From UBA3700 sp002372775 (GTDB lineage: Bacteria; Bacillota; Clostridia; Christensenellales; UBA3700): a DNA stretch of 12,915 nt. How positions within the stretch are numbered: position 1 is the first letter of the stretch; every line of letters begins with the position of its first letter. The notes below the pieces were generated by a model. The model was given only the letters and a program-made list of their open reading frames with translations, did no database searches and had not been told where the DNA came from. Shown one piece after another: positions 6,246 to 12,915 of this stretch. The position numbers were made by a program, and so were the translations under genes. The stretch lies in assembly GCA_946615965.1 (NCBI GenBank), contig CAMOIC010000035.1, forward strand, positions 1 to 12,915, read 5' to 3'.

Positions 6246-7064
6246 ATGAGCAGATACAAGTTAATAGCTTTCGATATGGATGGTACTTTATTAAACAGCA
6301 AAAAGCAGGTTACTAGTGCTGTTATTGATGGTATTAATAAAGCCTTCGATATGGGAAAAGAAGTAGTTTTATCTACAGGAAGATGTCTTCCTGAGCTTAT
6401 TGAGTTCTTTGAATTAATTCCTAAATTAAGATATGCAGTAGCGGTTAGTGGCGGCTATGTTTATGACTATCATGAACATAAGATAGTTTATGAAAAGCCA
6501 ATAGAGCATTCTGTTGTTCTTGAACTTCTTAAATTTGCTAATCTTAGAGAAGATATAATGATTCACATGCTTAATGAGAAATCTTATATTGAAAAAAGAT
6601 GTCTTGAAAACATGGCAAGATATGGTATGCAACCATATATAAACATGTTTAGAAACGTTGCAACTCCTGTAGATAATTTACTTGAGTACTACAAAGCAAA
6701 TCCTCAAAAGATTCATAAGATAAATCTTTATCATTCATCTCCAGAAGATAGACTAAAAACAGAAGCTCAACTTGCAGGAATAAATGCAGAGTTAACTCAC
6801 TCAGAATGGTCATCACTTGAGTGTACAGCAAAAGGCGTTACAAAAGGTGATGGACTAATTGGTCTTTGTAATTTGCTAGATATAGACATCTCTGAAGCTA
6901 TAGCAGTTGGAGATTCAGAAAACGATGTTGGAATGCTTGATGTAGCAGGACTTGCTATAGGTATGGGAAACTCTGTAGAGAGCATTAAAAAGCATTGTGA
7001 TGTATTTGTTGCAGATAACAATAATGACGGTGCACTTGAAGCAATTGAAAAGTTCTTGCTTTAG
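6246..7064 (+). CDS. Cof-type HAD-superfamily phosphatase
   Basis: The 272-residue protein has all four HAD motifs of the Cof/IIB subfamily: the nucleophile motif DMDGTLLNS at 10-18 with Asp10 and Asp12, STGR at 43-46, Lys200 in KGVTKGDGL, and GDSENDVGML at 222-231 with Asp223 and Asp227. Between motifs II and III lies the large alpha/beta cap domain that selects substrates. Family members hydrolyse sugar phosphates, flavin nucleotides or related metabolites and are often promiscuous. Sequence does not reveal the substrate here. The gene appears monocistronic, bounded by a terminator upstream and a new promoter after its stop. Confidence 0.93.
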   Translation: MSRYKLIAFDMDGTLLNSKKQVTSAVIDGINKAFDMGKEVVLSTGRCLPELIEFFELIPKLRYAVAVSGGYVYDYHEHKIVYEKPIEHSVVLELLKFANLREDIMIHMLNEKSYIEKRCLENMARYGMQPYINMFRNVATPVDNLLEYYKANPQKIHKINLYHSSPEDRLKTEAQLAGINAELTHSEWSSLECTAKGVTKGDGLIGLCNLLDIDISEAIAVGDSENDVGMLDVAGLAIGMGNSVESIKKHCDVFVADNNNDGALEAIEKFLL

Positions 7065-7088
7065 GTATTTAATAATAAAAATATATTT

Positions 7089-7096
7089 TGTATAAT
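7089..7096 (+). promoter_or_regulatory. Promoter of the Hpt/kinase/methyltransferase operon
   Basis: TG lies directly before a perfect TATAAT, after a run of T's. The TG is adjacent instead of one base away, and no -35 box is obvious. The predicted start near 7103 falls within the inverted repeat at 7102-7118. I see no terminator between the HAD stop (7064) and this element. Confidence 0.6.
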
Positions 7097-7101
7097 AAAA
7101 A

Positions 7102-7118
7102 TTGCATAGAATATGCAA
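7102..7118 (+). repeat. Perfect inverted repeat at the Hpt operon start
   Basis: TTGCATA and TATGCAA flank GAA, a perfect 7-bp dyad just downstream of the -10 box and three bases before the ribosome binding site GAGGT (7121-7125). In DNA it could be an operator for a dimeric repressor; in RNA it could be a 5'-end hairpin. Confidence 0.6.
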
Positions 7119-7130
7119 ATGAGGTAAAAA

Positions 7131-7478
7131 ATGACAGTTAAAGAGTTTTATGATTCAATTGGTGGCGACTATGATACAGTATTTAGCCAACTATTAAAAG
7201 ATGAAAGAATTGCTAAGTTTGCTAAAAGATTTGCAGAAGACCCAACATATTCTCAACTTATCGCTTCTTTGAATAATAAAGATTATGATACTGCATTTAG
7301 AATGGCTCACACTCTTAAGGGTGTAGCTGCCAACTTGGCTTTTAAAGAATTTGGAAAGGCTTCAAGTGATTTAACAGAAATATTAAGAGCTAAGGATATA
7401 GCCAGTGTAGAGCAAGCTCTTGCTAAAGTAACTACTGAATATGAAAAACTAATCAGTGCTATTCAAAACATAGATTAA
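7131..7478 (+). CDS. Histidine phosphotransfer (Hpt) domain protein
   Basis: This 115-residue, all-helical soluble protein has the phosphorylation motif HTLKGVAANL with His60 as the phosphoacceptor, preceded by the DYDTAFRMA helix. That matches a single stand-alone Hpt domain. Such proteins shuttle phosphate between receiver domains in phosphorelays. The N-terminal EFYDSIGGDYDTVFSQLL segment is often seen ahead of Hpt helices in clostridial proteins. The downstream gene encodes a hybrid kinase with a receiver domain, ten bases after this stop, so that receiver is the likely partner. GAGGT at 7121-7125 sets the start. Confidence 0.92.
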   Translation: MTVKEFYDSIGGDYDTVFSQLLKDERIAKFAKRFAEDPTYSQLIASLNNKDYDTAFRMAHTLKGVAANLAFKEFGKASSDLTEILRAKDIASVEQALAKVTTEYEKLISAIQNID

Positions 7479-7487
7479 GAGGCGAGT

Positions 7488-9158
7488 ATGATAACTAAGA
7501 TTGACGATGAATTAAATCTTTTCCTTTTTAAAACAGTAAGTGATGTTAAGGCAAACCAAGTAGATGTTCAACGTTTACTTGATGGTGTAAGAATTAAGCT
7601 AAATGTAGATTTAGTTTATATCTTAGTATCTTCTGGAAATAACGATACATTAGATTTTACTAATGTTAGTTTCTCTGATCCAAGATATAATTTCAAGAAT
7701 ACTTCTATTAGAGTTCCTCTTGAAGATTATAACAATATGAACAAGAAATTTGATGATAACAACCTAGGAAGTGAAAACATATCGCATTATTTTGATTTTG
7801 GTAGAAGCTTACTTCAATATGGTTATGTTAAAGCAAATGGTATCGATGGTATTATTGGTTTTGCAGAATATACAAGAGATAGAGCATTTACAGACGATGA
7901 AAAGAATGCATTATTAAAGCTTGCTTATGTTTTAAGACCTTATGTTTTAGATAAGAAAGATGCTCAAGAAAGAGCTAAAAGACAATCTAAAGATTCTATG
8001 CTAAAGAGCCGTTCAAACTTCTTAGCATATTTCAACCACAATTTAAGAACTGCTTTAAATGATATTAACGGATTTGCTAATGTTGCTATTCAATATCCAA
8101 ACAAAAAAGATGTTAAATACAACATGGACAAGCTACTATCTACAAGCAATGAATTATTAGGAATATCTGCAAACGTTATAGACTACTTACTTGTTGATGA
8201 TGACATGATTACTCCAACAGATAAGGAATGCAGCATCATAGACCTTTTAAAGAACTCTATTTCGTCAGTTGATGAGAAAGTTAAGGAAAACAAGATTTTC
8301 ATTGATATGGGCTTAGATAGCCTTAAATTGACAAATCCAATTGTATACGTTGATGAATTTAGAATGGAACAAGTGTTAAGTAACGTTTTAAGATCATTAA
8401 TCGGTTATACAAATCATAATGGAACAATTTCTATTGCAGTAATCCAAGGTGTAGGCAAGAAAGCAGGAATTGAAAAATATGAGATTCTAATTAAGAACTC
8501 TTGCATTGGTATTAATAAAGAGAGCGTAAAGAAAGTATTTGATTTAACAGATAAATATAATGGCGGCGAGATGGTTAGTGCCGATATTCGTATGATTGTT
8601 GCTAAGAGAATATTAGAAGTCCTTGGCGGAAGAATGTCTGTTGAACTTGAAGACAGAAATACAATGTTAACTACATTAGTATTCAATTTAAAGGCAAAAA
8701 GTGTTAATACTGACCTTGCTAAGATTAATAAAGAACTTAAAGAAAAAGATAGAAGCTCTGAATTAAAAAGAAAGAGAGTTCTTCTTGTTGATGATAACGA
8801 ATTAAATAGAGAAATAGCAGAAGAACTATTAGAGAGCTATGGATTAAAAGTTGAATGCTGTGAAGATGGCGTTTATGCTTTTGATATGATTAAAAAGAAT
8901 AACTATGATTTCATCTTATTAGATATTCAAATGCCTATTATGAATGGTTTTGATACTACGATTAAAATTAGGGCATTAGAGGATGAAACAAAGAGAAATA
9001 TACCAATTATAGCAATGACAGCTGAATCGTTTGATGCAGACAGAGAAAGAGGCCGTGAGGTTGGTATGGATGCATATGTTCATAAGCCATTTAACGTAAA
9101 AGAAGTTTTGAACATTGCAGCTGAAATCTTAGATGAAAGAAAAGGTAAGAAGGAATAA
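7488..9158 (+). CDS. Soluble hybrid histidine kinase-like protein (GAF-like, HisKA, degenerate ATPase, receiver)
   Basis: The 556-residue protein has no membrane segments. Its order is a GAF-like sensor (about 20-155), a HisKA helix pair with a possible phosphoacceptor His184 in FNHNLRTALN, an ATPase-type domain (about 285-400), a linker, and a complete receiver (428-550) with Asp435/436, Asp479, Thr511 and Lys533. The kinase core looks broken. The acidic residue and Pro expected after the His are Asn185 and Ala189. The N-box Asn is Ser303 (NVLRSLIGYT). The G1 box reads NSCIGI instead of DTGIGI. The G2 GLGL motif is SADIRM. ATP-dependent autophosphorylation is therefore doubtful, while the receiver looks functional. 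It may act as a phosphatase, scaffold or relay module with the upstream Hpt protein. The ribosome binding site AGAGG overlaps the Hpt stop. Confidence 0.9.
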   Translation: MITKIDDELNLFLFKTVSDVKANQVDVQRLLDGVRIKLNVDLVYILVSSGNNDTLDFTNVSFSDPRYNFKNTSIRVPLEDYNNMNKKFDDNNLGSENISHYFDFGRSLLQYGYVKANGIDGIIGFAEYTRDRAFTDDEKNALLKLAYVLRPYVLDKKDAQERAKRQSKDSMLKSRSNFLAYFNHNLRTALNDINGFANVAIQYPNKKDVKYNMDKLLSTSNELLGISANVIDYLLVDDDMITPTDKECSIIDLLKNSISSVDEKVKENKIFIDMGLDSLKLTNPIVYVDEFRMEQVLSNVLRSLIGYTNHNGTISIAVIQGVGKKAGIEKYEILIKNSCIGINKESVKKVFDLTDKYNGGEMVSADIRMIVAKRILEVLGGRMSVELEDRNTMLTTLVFNLKAKSVNTDLAKINKELKEKDRSSELKRKRVLLVDDNELNREIAEELLESYGLKVECCEDGVYAFDMIKKNNYDFILLDIQMPIMNGFDTTIKIRALEDETKRNIPIIAMTAESFDADRERGREVGMDAYVHKPFNVKEVLNIAAEILDERKGKKE

Positions 9159-9955
9159 TGAATTTTCAAAGATCTGATTATAGAATTCCTATTCTTGAAG
9201 ATTTCTATAATCACTTTAACGAGGATATAAGACTTCAAAGACGCCATGGCCAAGTGGAGTTTCAAACTAATTTAAAATATATCCACGATGTTTTAAATAA
9301 CGATAAGTCTAAAAGAGTTCTTGATATAGGTGCAGGAACAGGGGCTTATTCTGTTTATCTAGACAAGGAAGGATATAAAGTCGATGCTGTTGAACTTGTT
9401 AAACACAATATTGATGTATTTAAAAAGAAGGGAAGCGGTGTAAACATTATTCAAGGAAACGCTCTTGATTTAAATATGTTTGAAGATAATACATTTGATA
9501 TTACTTTATTATTTGGACCAATGTATCACCTTTTAAAAGAAGAAGAAAAACTAAAAGCATTGTCTGAGGCTAAGAGAGTTACAAAGAAAGGCGGTACAAT
9601 ACTTGTTAGTTATTATATGAATGACTACGCTGTCTTAACATACGGCTTTTTAAAGCAACATATTTTAGAAAGTAAGGCAAATGGTCAAATTGATGAGAAT
9701 TACCATATTGTAGCCCAAGATGGCGATTTATATTCAATGGTTAGACTAGAAGATATAAACGAGTTTAATAAAAAGACTGATTTAACAAGAATTAAGATTA
9801 TTGCATCTGATGGTGCAAGTGATTATATAAGAACTCCTCTTAACAAATTATCTGAAGAGGAATTTAACGAATTTTTAAAATATCATCTATCCATTTGTGA
9901 AAGACCAGACATGCTTGGTGCTAGTTCACATCTTTTAGATATAATTACAAAGTAA
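9158..9955 (+). CDS. Class I SAM-dependent methyltransferase
   Basis: The 265-residue protein has motif I RVLDIGAGTGAYSVYL (53-68), the acidic Glu79 after the second strand, an IIQGNALDL loop near 97-105 for the adenine, and the post-motif segment ITLLFGPMYHLL (115-126), common in small-molecule methyltransferases of Bacillota. A long C-terminal region after about 165 probably forms the substrate cap. The substrate is unknown. Its ATG overlaps the kinase stop by one base, so it is translationally coupled to the signalling genes. Whether it modifies a signalling component or is an output of that system is not shown. Confidence 0.88.
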   Translation: MNFQRSDYRIPILEDFYNHFNEDIRLQRRHGQVEFQTNLKYIHDVLNNDKSKRVLDIGAGTGAYSVYLDKEGYKVDAVELVKHNIDVFKKKGSGVNIIQGNALDLNMFEDNTFDITLLFGPMYHLLKEEEKLKALSEAKRVTKKGGTILVSYYMNDYAVLTYGFLKQHILESKANGQIDENYHIVAQDGDLYSMVRLEDINEFNKKTDLTRIKIIASDGASDYIRTPLNKLSEEEFNEFLKYHLSICERPDMLGASSHLLDIITK

Positions 9956-9977
9956 TTAAGTATTTATAGGATATCTG

Positions 9978-10009
9978 AAATCGACAGAATCATAAATTTT
10001 GTCGATTTT
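9978..10009 (+). terminator. Intrinsic terminator after the methyltransferase gene
   Basis: Bases 9978-9990 pair with 9996-10008 (core AAATCGACA/TGTCGATTT, one G-T pair) in a 13-bp stem with a 5-base loop, followed by a T-rich, imperfect tail. Confidence 0.8.
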
Positions 10010-10032
10010 GTTGTGTTATATTAATTTAGAAA

Positions 10033-10041
10033 TGATATAAT
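10033..10041 (+). promoter_or_regulatory. Extended -10 promoter of the surface protein gene
   Basis: TGATATAAT is a perfect TGn-TATAAT element. TTGTGT at 10011-10016 could be a weak -35 with 19-base spacing. The start near 10048 would give an unusually long leader of about 128 bases, whereas the other operons here mostly have leaders under 60. Confidence 0.7.
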
Positions 10042-10047
10042 GCCATT

Positions 10048-10175
10048 GGGTGAGGGTTTAAATTAATCATTTTTTTAAATTAATTTTTTCTTACGATCGC
10101 CAAACGCATAAAGGGATAATCCAATTCATACGTGAGTATGAGTTTGATTAAATATACTAGAATGGAGGTTATCCA
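10048..10175 (+). promoter_or_regulatory. Long structured 5' leader of the surface protein gene
   Basis: After the promoter come two copies of TTTAAATTAAT (10057-10067, 10074-10084) that can also form an AT-only hairpin (10060-10067 with 10079-10086) before a T-run. A GC-richer segment follows (10091-10116), then a strong hairpin: 10117-10131 pairs with 10136-10150, 15 positions with one C-T mismatch and one T-G pair, capped by the GNRA-type loop GTGA. GGATAA (10114-10119) can instead pair with TTATCC (10169-10174), which lies between the ribosome binding site GGAGG (10164-10168) and the ATG. That pairing would disrupt the base of the hairpin. The two exclusive folds suggest a translational switch. 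I do not recognise it as a known riboswitch class. Confidence 0.5.
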
Positions 10176-12785
10176 ATGAAAAAACTTTTTTTAACGTTAG
10201 TTGTTATTGCGATTTTAGTAATTCCAATAGCAATTATCAGCAATCAAAGTCCGGATCAATCGTTTGAGATTGATGAAGGAATTTCAATCGTGGAAGCAGC
10301 AGGCTCTAATTCCACATTTACAGTATCGGGGAATAAGATTACTAAGTATACTGGTAGCGCTCAAAGTTTATCCGCAAGCGATTTCCCAACTGATGCTACA
10401 ACTTTAGGTATAAATGCATTTACTGGCTCAAATGCCAGATATGTAGAGTTACCTTCTACTATTACTAAGATTGAAGCAGGTGCTTTTTGGAATAGTAATG
10501 TAGAGAAGGTGATTATTCCTGAAAGTGTAACTTCTATTGGTACAGGAGCGTTCTATAGATGTACATCATTACATACAGTAATATGTAAATTTACTGATGT
10601 ATCTGTATTTGCTTTCTATCAATTCTCTTATACACCAAGTGATTTTGTGTTATATGTTCAACATGACTGTTATGATAGTTTCAGATCTAGTTCAAGACTT
10701 GGAAGCTATAAGAATAGTGTTGAAGTGTTTACTACAGAATTAAGACTTAATAATTCAGTAGGAAATACTAGTGTTACTCAAATTAGTGATGGACAAAAGT
10801 ATCTAGATGCTATAGATTCTGAGCCAAACGTAACAGGAAAGCATTTCTTATATTGGGTTGATAAAGACAACAATGTAATTGACGAGAATTCCACATATTA
10901 TGGTTGGGATGATTATGTTGCTCTTACTGCAGTGCTTGAAACTGAAGAGTATGAAATTAGAATAGAATACAATGGCCATACTTATTGGACGAATGGATAT
11001 TATTTAAGCGATACCATTAAATATACATCATATGGGTCATACTTCATTAAAAACAATTGGCTTTATGGTTTTGCAGATAAACTAGAAGATCCTACTATTA
11101 ATGTTATTGGTTTAGCTGACCCTAACGGACTAAACTTGCTAGATTATAATTATGTTCCAGATTTAGGTGAACATAAATGCGTATATGTTTTAACACCAGT
11201 AGTTGAAGAAAAAACTTATACTATTACATTCGAATACTATTTAGATGGAGTGATTGTTACTGACAGTAGAGAGTATGTATATGGTGATGAAATAATAAGG
11301 CCAACTGAATATGACACAGAAAGACCAGGATATACATATAGTGGCTGGTCAGATAATAGCACCTATGTTCATCAGTGGGTTTATACTAATCATGACTATT
11401 CTAAAACTATTTACCAAAGATGGTATGGCATTGGTTATAATTTAGTTTTAAACTATAACTATGCGGGAGCATCTAATGGTTCAACAACTGTAACTTACGG
11501 GTCAAATAACACATTGCCTATACCAACAAGAGCTAATTATGAGTTTACTGGTTGGTTAATAAATGGTTCGTTATACCAAAATTCAATTAAGTGGGAAGTT
11601 GTTGGCGATGGCGTTGCTGTTGCTCAATGGAGCCCAATTAATTACTCGTTAGAATTAGATGCAAATGGTGGAGAAATATTAGGCTCATATCCTTCTACTT
11701 TCACGTGTGAATCTAGTGATATTACTCTTCCAACTCCAACGAAGCATGGATATAACTTTGCTGGCTGGAAAGATCAAAATGATAATATTATTAGCAATAA
11801 TAAAATAACAAATAAAACTCACTCATATACTTTAACAGCACAATGGAGTAGAACAATTGTAACTATTAAAAATCAAACAGGAGCATATGCAGTCAATCAA
11901 GCTGGTGTTGTAGTTGTTGACTTGACTAATCCTGGTATTTTAGTTAATTGCAGTTTTACTATAACTTCGGATGTTGATGAAGTTTACTTCTTAGGAAAAG
12001 GTTCTAGCGCTCTTTATACTTTGGATTGTAAGATTGATGTTAATTATAGAACTACTCCTTTAATTATTACTTTAGATAATGTGAGAATACGTGATAATGC
12101 GTATATCATCGATGCTAGTAGTTGTTCTGATTTAACAATTCACAATGTTGGCACAAATGTTTTATTATCTCTTAAACAAAATCCAAATCAAGGCTCAGAT
12201 GCAACAATAAAAGCCAAAAACCTCACAATCACAGGTGATACTTTAAAGGTATATGGATGTGAAGCTGCATTATCAAGTGTGTCTTACCAACTTCCAAACG
12301 GGGCTGCTGGAATGAATATCAATGGTAATCTGTACGTTAATAATAGTAATTTAGAAGTGTATGGGGCTGATGGTATTCAAACGAGCAAAATTTGCTATGG
12401 TACAAATAGTTCATATTCTACAGTAATAGGAGGAAATGGAGGCGCTGGCATTTATTTTAAGGGAAGCAATCGCTCTATGGTAATTTCAAGCAACAGCAAA
12501 GTAAAAATTGTTGGTGGAAATGGTGGCGATGCCTCTGGTGAAGTAGTTTCAGGTGTTACAATCAATAAAGAAGTTGGCGGAAATGGCGGTAGAGCAATTG
12601 ATGGACAAGGAACTATAACTATTTCTGGCCATAATTCTAATGATCAATTCATAGGCGGTCATGGTGGCAGTGCTTATGAAACAAGTTCAACTCCAAGTAA
12701 TAGAGTGTTGGTTGCTGGTAGCGGGGCTAATGCAGTTAAGAATATGCCAGCAGACACAAATGGTGCGACATTTACTAATGGTTAA
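10176..12785 (+). CDS. Secreted BspA-like/InlB-repeat surface protein with glycine-rich C-terminus
   Basis: The 869-residue protein begins MKKLF followed by a hydrophobic segment (about 4-21), giving a Sec signal peptide or N-terminal anchor without a lipobox. Residues about 75-155 hold BspA-type leucine-rich repeats (VELPSTITKIEAGAF, IIPESVTSIGTGAF). Residues about 345-558 hold three InlB B-type repeats with the GYxFxGW core at 385-391, 455-460 and 525-531. The remainder looks like a beta-helix of short strands, with four glycine-rich turns of form GGxGG between about 751 and 831. The architecture suggests an adhesin or mucosal surface protein. There is no LPxTG sorting signal, choline-binding or SLH domain, so how it stays on the cell is unclear. 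GGAGG at 10164-10168 supports the start. Confidence 0.88.
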   Translation: MKKLFLTLVVIAILVIPIAIISNQSPDQSFEIDEGISIVEAAGSNSTFTVSGNKITKYTGSAQSLSASDFPTDATTLGINAFTGSNARYVELPSTITKIEAGAFWNSNVEKVIIPESVTSIGTGAFYRCTSLHTVICKFTDVSVFAFYQFSYTPSDFVLYVQHDCYDSFRSSSRLGSYKNSVEVFTTELRLNNSVGNTSVTQISDGQKYLDAIDSEPNVTGKHFLYWVDKDNNVIDENSTYYGWDDYVALTAVLETEEYEIRIEYNGHTYWTNGYYLSDTIKYTSYGSYFIKNNWLYGFADKLEDPTINVIGLADPNGLNLLDYNYVPDLGEHKCVYVLTPVVEEKTYTITFEYYLDGVIVTDSREYVYGDEIIRPTEYDTERPGYTYSGWSDNSTYVHQWVYTNHDYSKTIYQRWYGIGYNLVLNYNYAGASNGSTTVTYGSNNTLPIPTRANYEFTGWLINGSLYQNSIKWEVVGDGVAVAQWSPINYSLELDANGGEILGSYPSTFTCESSDITLPTPTKHGYNFAGWKDQNDNIISNNKITNKTHSYTLTAQWSRTIVTIKNQTGAYAVNQAGVVVVDLTNPGILVNCSFTITSDVDEVYFLGKGSSALYTLDCKIDVNYRTTPLIITLDNVRIRDNAYIIDASSCSDLTIHNVGTNVLLSLKQNPNQGSDATIKAKNLTITGDTLKVYGCEAALSSVSYQLPNGAAGMNINGNLYVNNSNLEVYGADGIQTSKICYGTNSSYSTVIGGNGGAGIYFKGSNRSMVISSNSKVKIVGGNGGDASGEVVSGVTINKEVGGNGGRAIDGQGTITISGHNSNDQFIGGHGGSAYETSSTPSNRVLVAGSGANAVKNMPADTNGATFTNG
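12429..12668 (+). repeat. Four glycine-rich coding repeats in the surface protein
   Basis: Fifteen-base units at 12429-12443, 12513-12527, 12576-12590 and 12654-12668 each encode GGNGGx or GGHGGx. Spacings are 84, 63 and 78 bases, all multiples of three and close to the length of one or a few beta-helix turns. The codons differ between copies, so the repeat is conserved as protein more than as DNA. Confidence 0.75.
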
Positions 12786-12818
12786 TAATAGCACAAATAT
12801 TGTAATTAATGGCTAATG

Positions 12819-12846
12819 AATAGGCCCAGCATTGGGCCTATTTTTT
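12819..12846 (+). terminator. Intrinsic terminator after the surface protein gene
   Basis: AATAGGCCCA (12819-12828) pairs perfectly with TGGGCCTATT (12833-12842) around GCAT, followed by T's to 12846. It is one of the strongest terminators in the window. Confidence 0.95.
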
Positions 12847-12860
12847 ACAGAAAAGAAAGA

Positions 12861-12903
12861 AAGGGGCTGTTCGAAAACCTAAAAGTTTAGAACAGCTCTT
12901 TTT
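12861..12903 (+). terminator. Second terminator-like hairpin, possibly an insertion-element end
   Basis: Bases 12861-12872 (AAGGGGCTGTTC) pair with 12890-12901 (12 positions, two G-T pairs) around a 17-base loop that can pair internally (AAAC 12875-12878 with GTTT 12885-12888). T's follow to 12903. It may be a back-up terminator. The GGGGCTGTTC...GAAAA form also resembles terminal repeats of some insertion sequences, but no transposase is in view. Confidence 0.6.
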
Positions 12904-12915
12904 CTATGCTCATTT

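Noticed and set aside
8414..8686. Antisense frame of 90 codons inside the kinase gene, and similar antisense frames at 4517-4759, 6426-7118 and 9080-9265
   Set aside because: All lie opposite well-supported genes and none shows a recognisable protein family.
10040..10100. c-di-GMP-II riboswitch suggested by GGGTTTAAATT
   Set aside because: That short string occurs in c-di-GMP-II aptamers, but the following hairpin and the GCAACCGACC-type 3' part are absent and the region is almost pure A/T.
10091..10178. c-di-GMP-I (GEMM) riboswitch suggested by CCAAACGC and GGAGGTTATCC
   Set aside because: The paired core GGCAAACC...GGGACGCAAAGCC with a GAAA-capped helix between is missing, so the resemblance is superficial.
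12429..12668. CRISPR-like or tandem DNA repeat
   Set aside because: The units are in-frame, 15 bases long, differ in third positions and encode glycine-rich turns, so they are protein repeats.

Overview
The window looks like a low-GC, anaerobic Bacillota (Firmicutes) genome, probably a gut-type Clostridia or Erysipelotrichia relative. The grounds are AT-rich DNA, strong GGAGG-type ribosome binding sites, standard codon use, intrinsic terminators with U-tracts, a ferritin-like diiron protein, nickel-cofactor chaperones, a radical dehydratase activase, and a secreted BspA/InlB-repeat surface protein. All supported genes lie on the + strand in short operons. No tRNA, rRNA, CRISPR array or transposase gene was seen, and no stretch over 300 bases lacks a gene.

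Layout. (1) 1-258 is the 3' end of a ferritin-like/rubrerythrin gene. (2) 352-443 is a candidate preQ1-I riboswitch followed by an intrinsic terminator. It precedes a queuosine-precursor transporter (481-1242) that overlaps a short-chain dehydrogenase (1242-1892). (3) 1968-2863 holds a DUF1653 gene overlapping an RsmJ-like 16S rRNA methyltransferase. (4) 2932-3975 is a stand-alone DAHP synthase, the entry to aromatic amino acid synthesis. (5) 4083-6117 holds a His-rich small protein, CooT, a CooC-like ATPase and a 2-hydroxyacyl-CoA dehydratase activase. This set combines nickel insertion with ATP-driven electron transfer, but no client enzyme is present. (6) 6246-7064 is a Cof-type HAD phosphatase. 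(7) 7131-9955 holds an Hpt protein, a soluble GAF-kinase-receiver hybrid with a degenerate ATPase domain, and a class I methyltransferase. (8) 10176-12785 is a large secreted BspA/InlB-repeat/glycine-rich protein with a long structured 5' leader, followed by two terminator-like hairpins.

How the genes work together. Within operons, start and stop codons overlap by one base at four junctions (transporter/SDR, DUF1653/rsmJ, cooT/cooC, kinase/methyltransferase), which suggests translational coupling. Most operon starts share a promoter form with TG next to a TATAAT-like -10 box, T-rich DNA upstream and a poor -35 box. The points most worth following are the nickel-chaperone plus activase operon, the apparent pseudo-histidine kinase paired with an intact Hpt, and the structured leader of the surface protein gene.
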